Source: Pannonibacter phragmitetus DSM 14782
GTDB taxonomy: Bacteria; Pseudomonadota; Alphaproteobacteria; Rhizobiales; Stappiaceae
NCBI RefSeq assembly: GCF_000382365.1
Contig: NZ_KB908223.1
Location: forward strand, 94,838-158,837
DNA: 64,000 bases
Direction of reading: 5' to 3'
Made by a program: the position numbers and the translations under genes
Notes under the pieces: model-generated
The model's input: only the letters and a program-made list of their open reading frames with translations
Told to the model about the DNA's origin: nothing
Database searches by the model: none
Shown here: positions 63,764 through 64,000 of the stretch, piece by piece
Layout: the number at the start of each line of letters is the position of its first letter
Position numbering within the stretch: position 1 is the first letter of the stretch

Positions 63764-64000
63764 TCATGCTGCTTTTCGGAGTTGGAGCTTTTTGTGCTCC
63801 TTGAGATCGTCCATGTTGATGTAGCGGTTGGCCTCCATCCAGTTTTCGTTGGTTTCGACAGCTAGGGCCCTGACGAGGCGCAGGCAGCTTTCGGTGTTGG
63901 GGAAGATGCGCACGACATAGGTTCGGCGTCTTATCTCCTCGTTGAGGCGCTCGAGCATGTTGGTCGACTTCAGATGCTTGTGGTGCTGGCGCGGCAGCCG
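63764..64000 (-). CDS. IS256-family transposase, C-terminal part, cut by window edge
   Basis: The minus-strand frame is open to the window edge and codes for the last 78 residues. TNMLERLNEEIRRRTYVVRIFPN is the C-terminal signature of IS256-family transposases (shown in part: NMLERLNEEIRRRT), including the conserved Glu region. The insertion sequence end must lie between here and gbcA; ggtcgtgtgcgtcaagttct at about 63719-63738 is a possible terminal repeat but cannot be checked without the other end. Whether the element is intact is unknown. Confidence 0.85.
   Translation of the reverse strand, partial: RLPRQHHKHLKSTNMLERLNEEIRRRTYVVRIFPNTESCLRLVRALAVETNENWMEANRYINMDDLKEHKKLQLRKAA

Overview
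The window is GC-rich, tightly packed bacterial chromosome with many 1-4 bp gene overlaps. Several features point to an alphaproteobacterium of the Hyphomicrobiales (Rhizobiales) type: a DivK response regulator next to a DUF3572 gene, an EipB (DUF1849) envelope protein, AtuA-type and tripartite tricarboxylate genes, and Rhizobiales-style palindromic intergenic repeats. A Stappiaceae/Pannonibacter-like host would fit, but that is inference. I see no rRNA, tRNA or CRISPR array.

Left part (1-15 kb). A tripartite tricarboxylate transporter operon (tctC-tctB-tctA) leads into an AtuA-family enzyme cut by the window edge. It is divergent from a TctD/TctE-like two-component system that is translationally coupled to a third gene, a lone periplasmic binding protein. 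Next come an ActP-type sodium:solute symporter with its DUF4212 subunit, divergent from a two-gene operon ending in an exonuclease-CBS-nucleotidyltransferase (DUF294) fusion, then an MFS transporter. A small lower-GC islet follows, with a DUF4760 membrane protein, a terminator and an 11-codon ORF.

Carbohydrate block (15-42 kb). This holds, in order: a flavin oxidoreductase; an amino-sugar operon (GlcNAc kinase, GntR regulator, SIS-type glucosamine-6-P deaminase, nagA); a pectin module (AraC regulator, complete ABC importer, cytoplasmic GH28, GH105); and a galactoside module (ABC importer with the ATPase and an IclR repressor on the opposite strand, GH36 alpha-galactosidase, SDR sugar dehydrogenase, dgoK, dgoA, SMP-30 lactonase, GH42 beta-galactosidase). 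The galactoside module encodes a De Ley-Doudoroff route from galactosides to pyruvate and glyceraldehyde-3-P, except that no galactonate dehydratase is in the window.

Housekeeping stretch (42-51 kb). divK, DUF3572, a HAD-like gene, zinc-ribbon dinB, eipB, a RidA/glycerophosphodiesterase/FemAB-like/HIT run and azlCD. At 51-52 kb a ParD-like antitoxin with a palindromic operator is followed, where a ParE toxin would be expected, by an AT-rich GIY-YIG nuclease gene.

Right part (52-64 kb). A betaine/sarcosine catabolic region: a Rieske glycine-betaine monooxygenase with its ferredoxin reductase, a GlxA/GbdR-type regulator, heterotetrameric sarcosine oxidase (soxBDAG), glyA and sdaA, together giving sarcosine to glycine to serine to pyruvate. 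The window ends inside an IS256-type transposase beside the betaine monooxygenase promoter.

Four intergenic regions carry different palindromic elements, each as a head-to-head inverted doublet.
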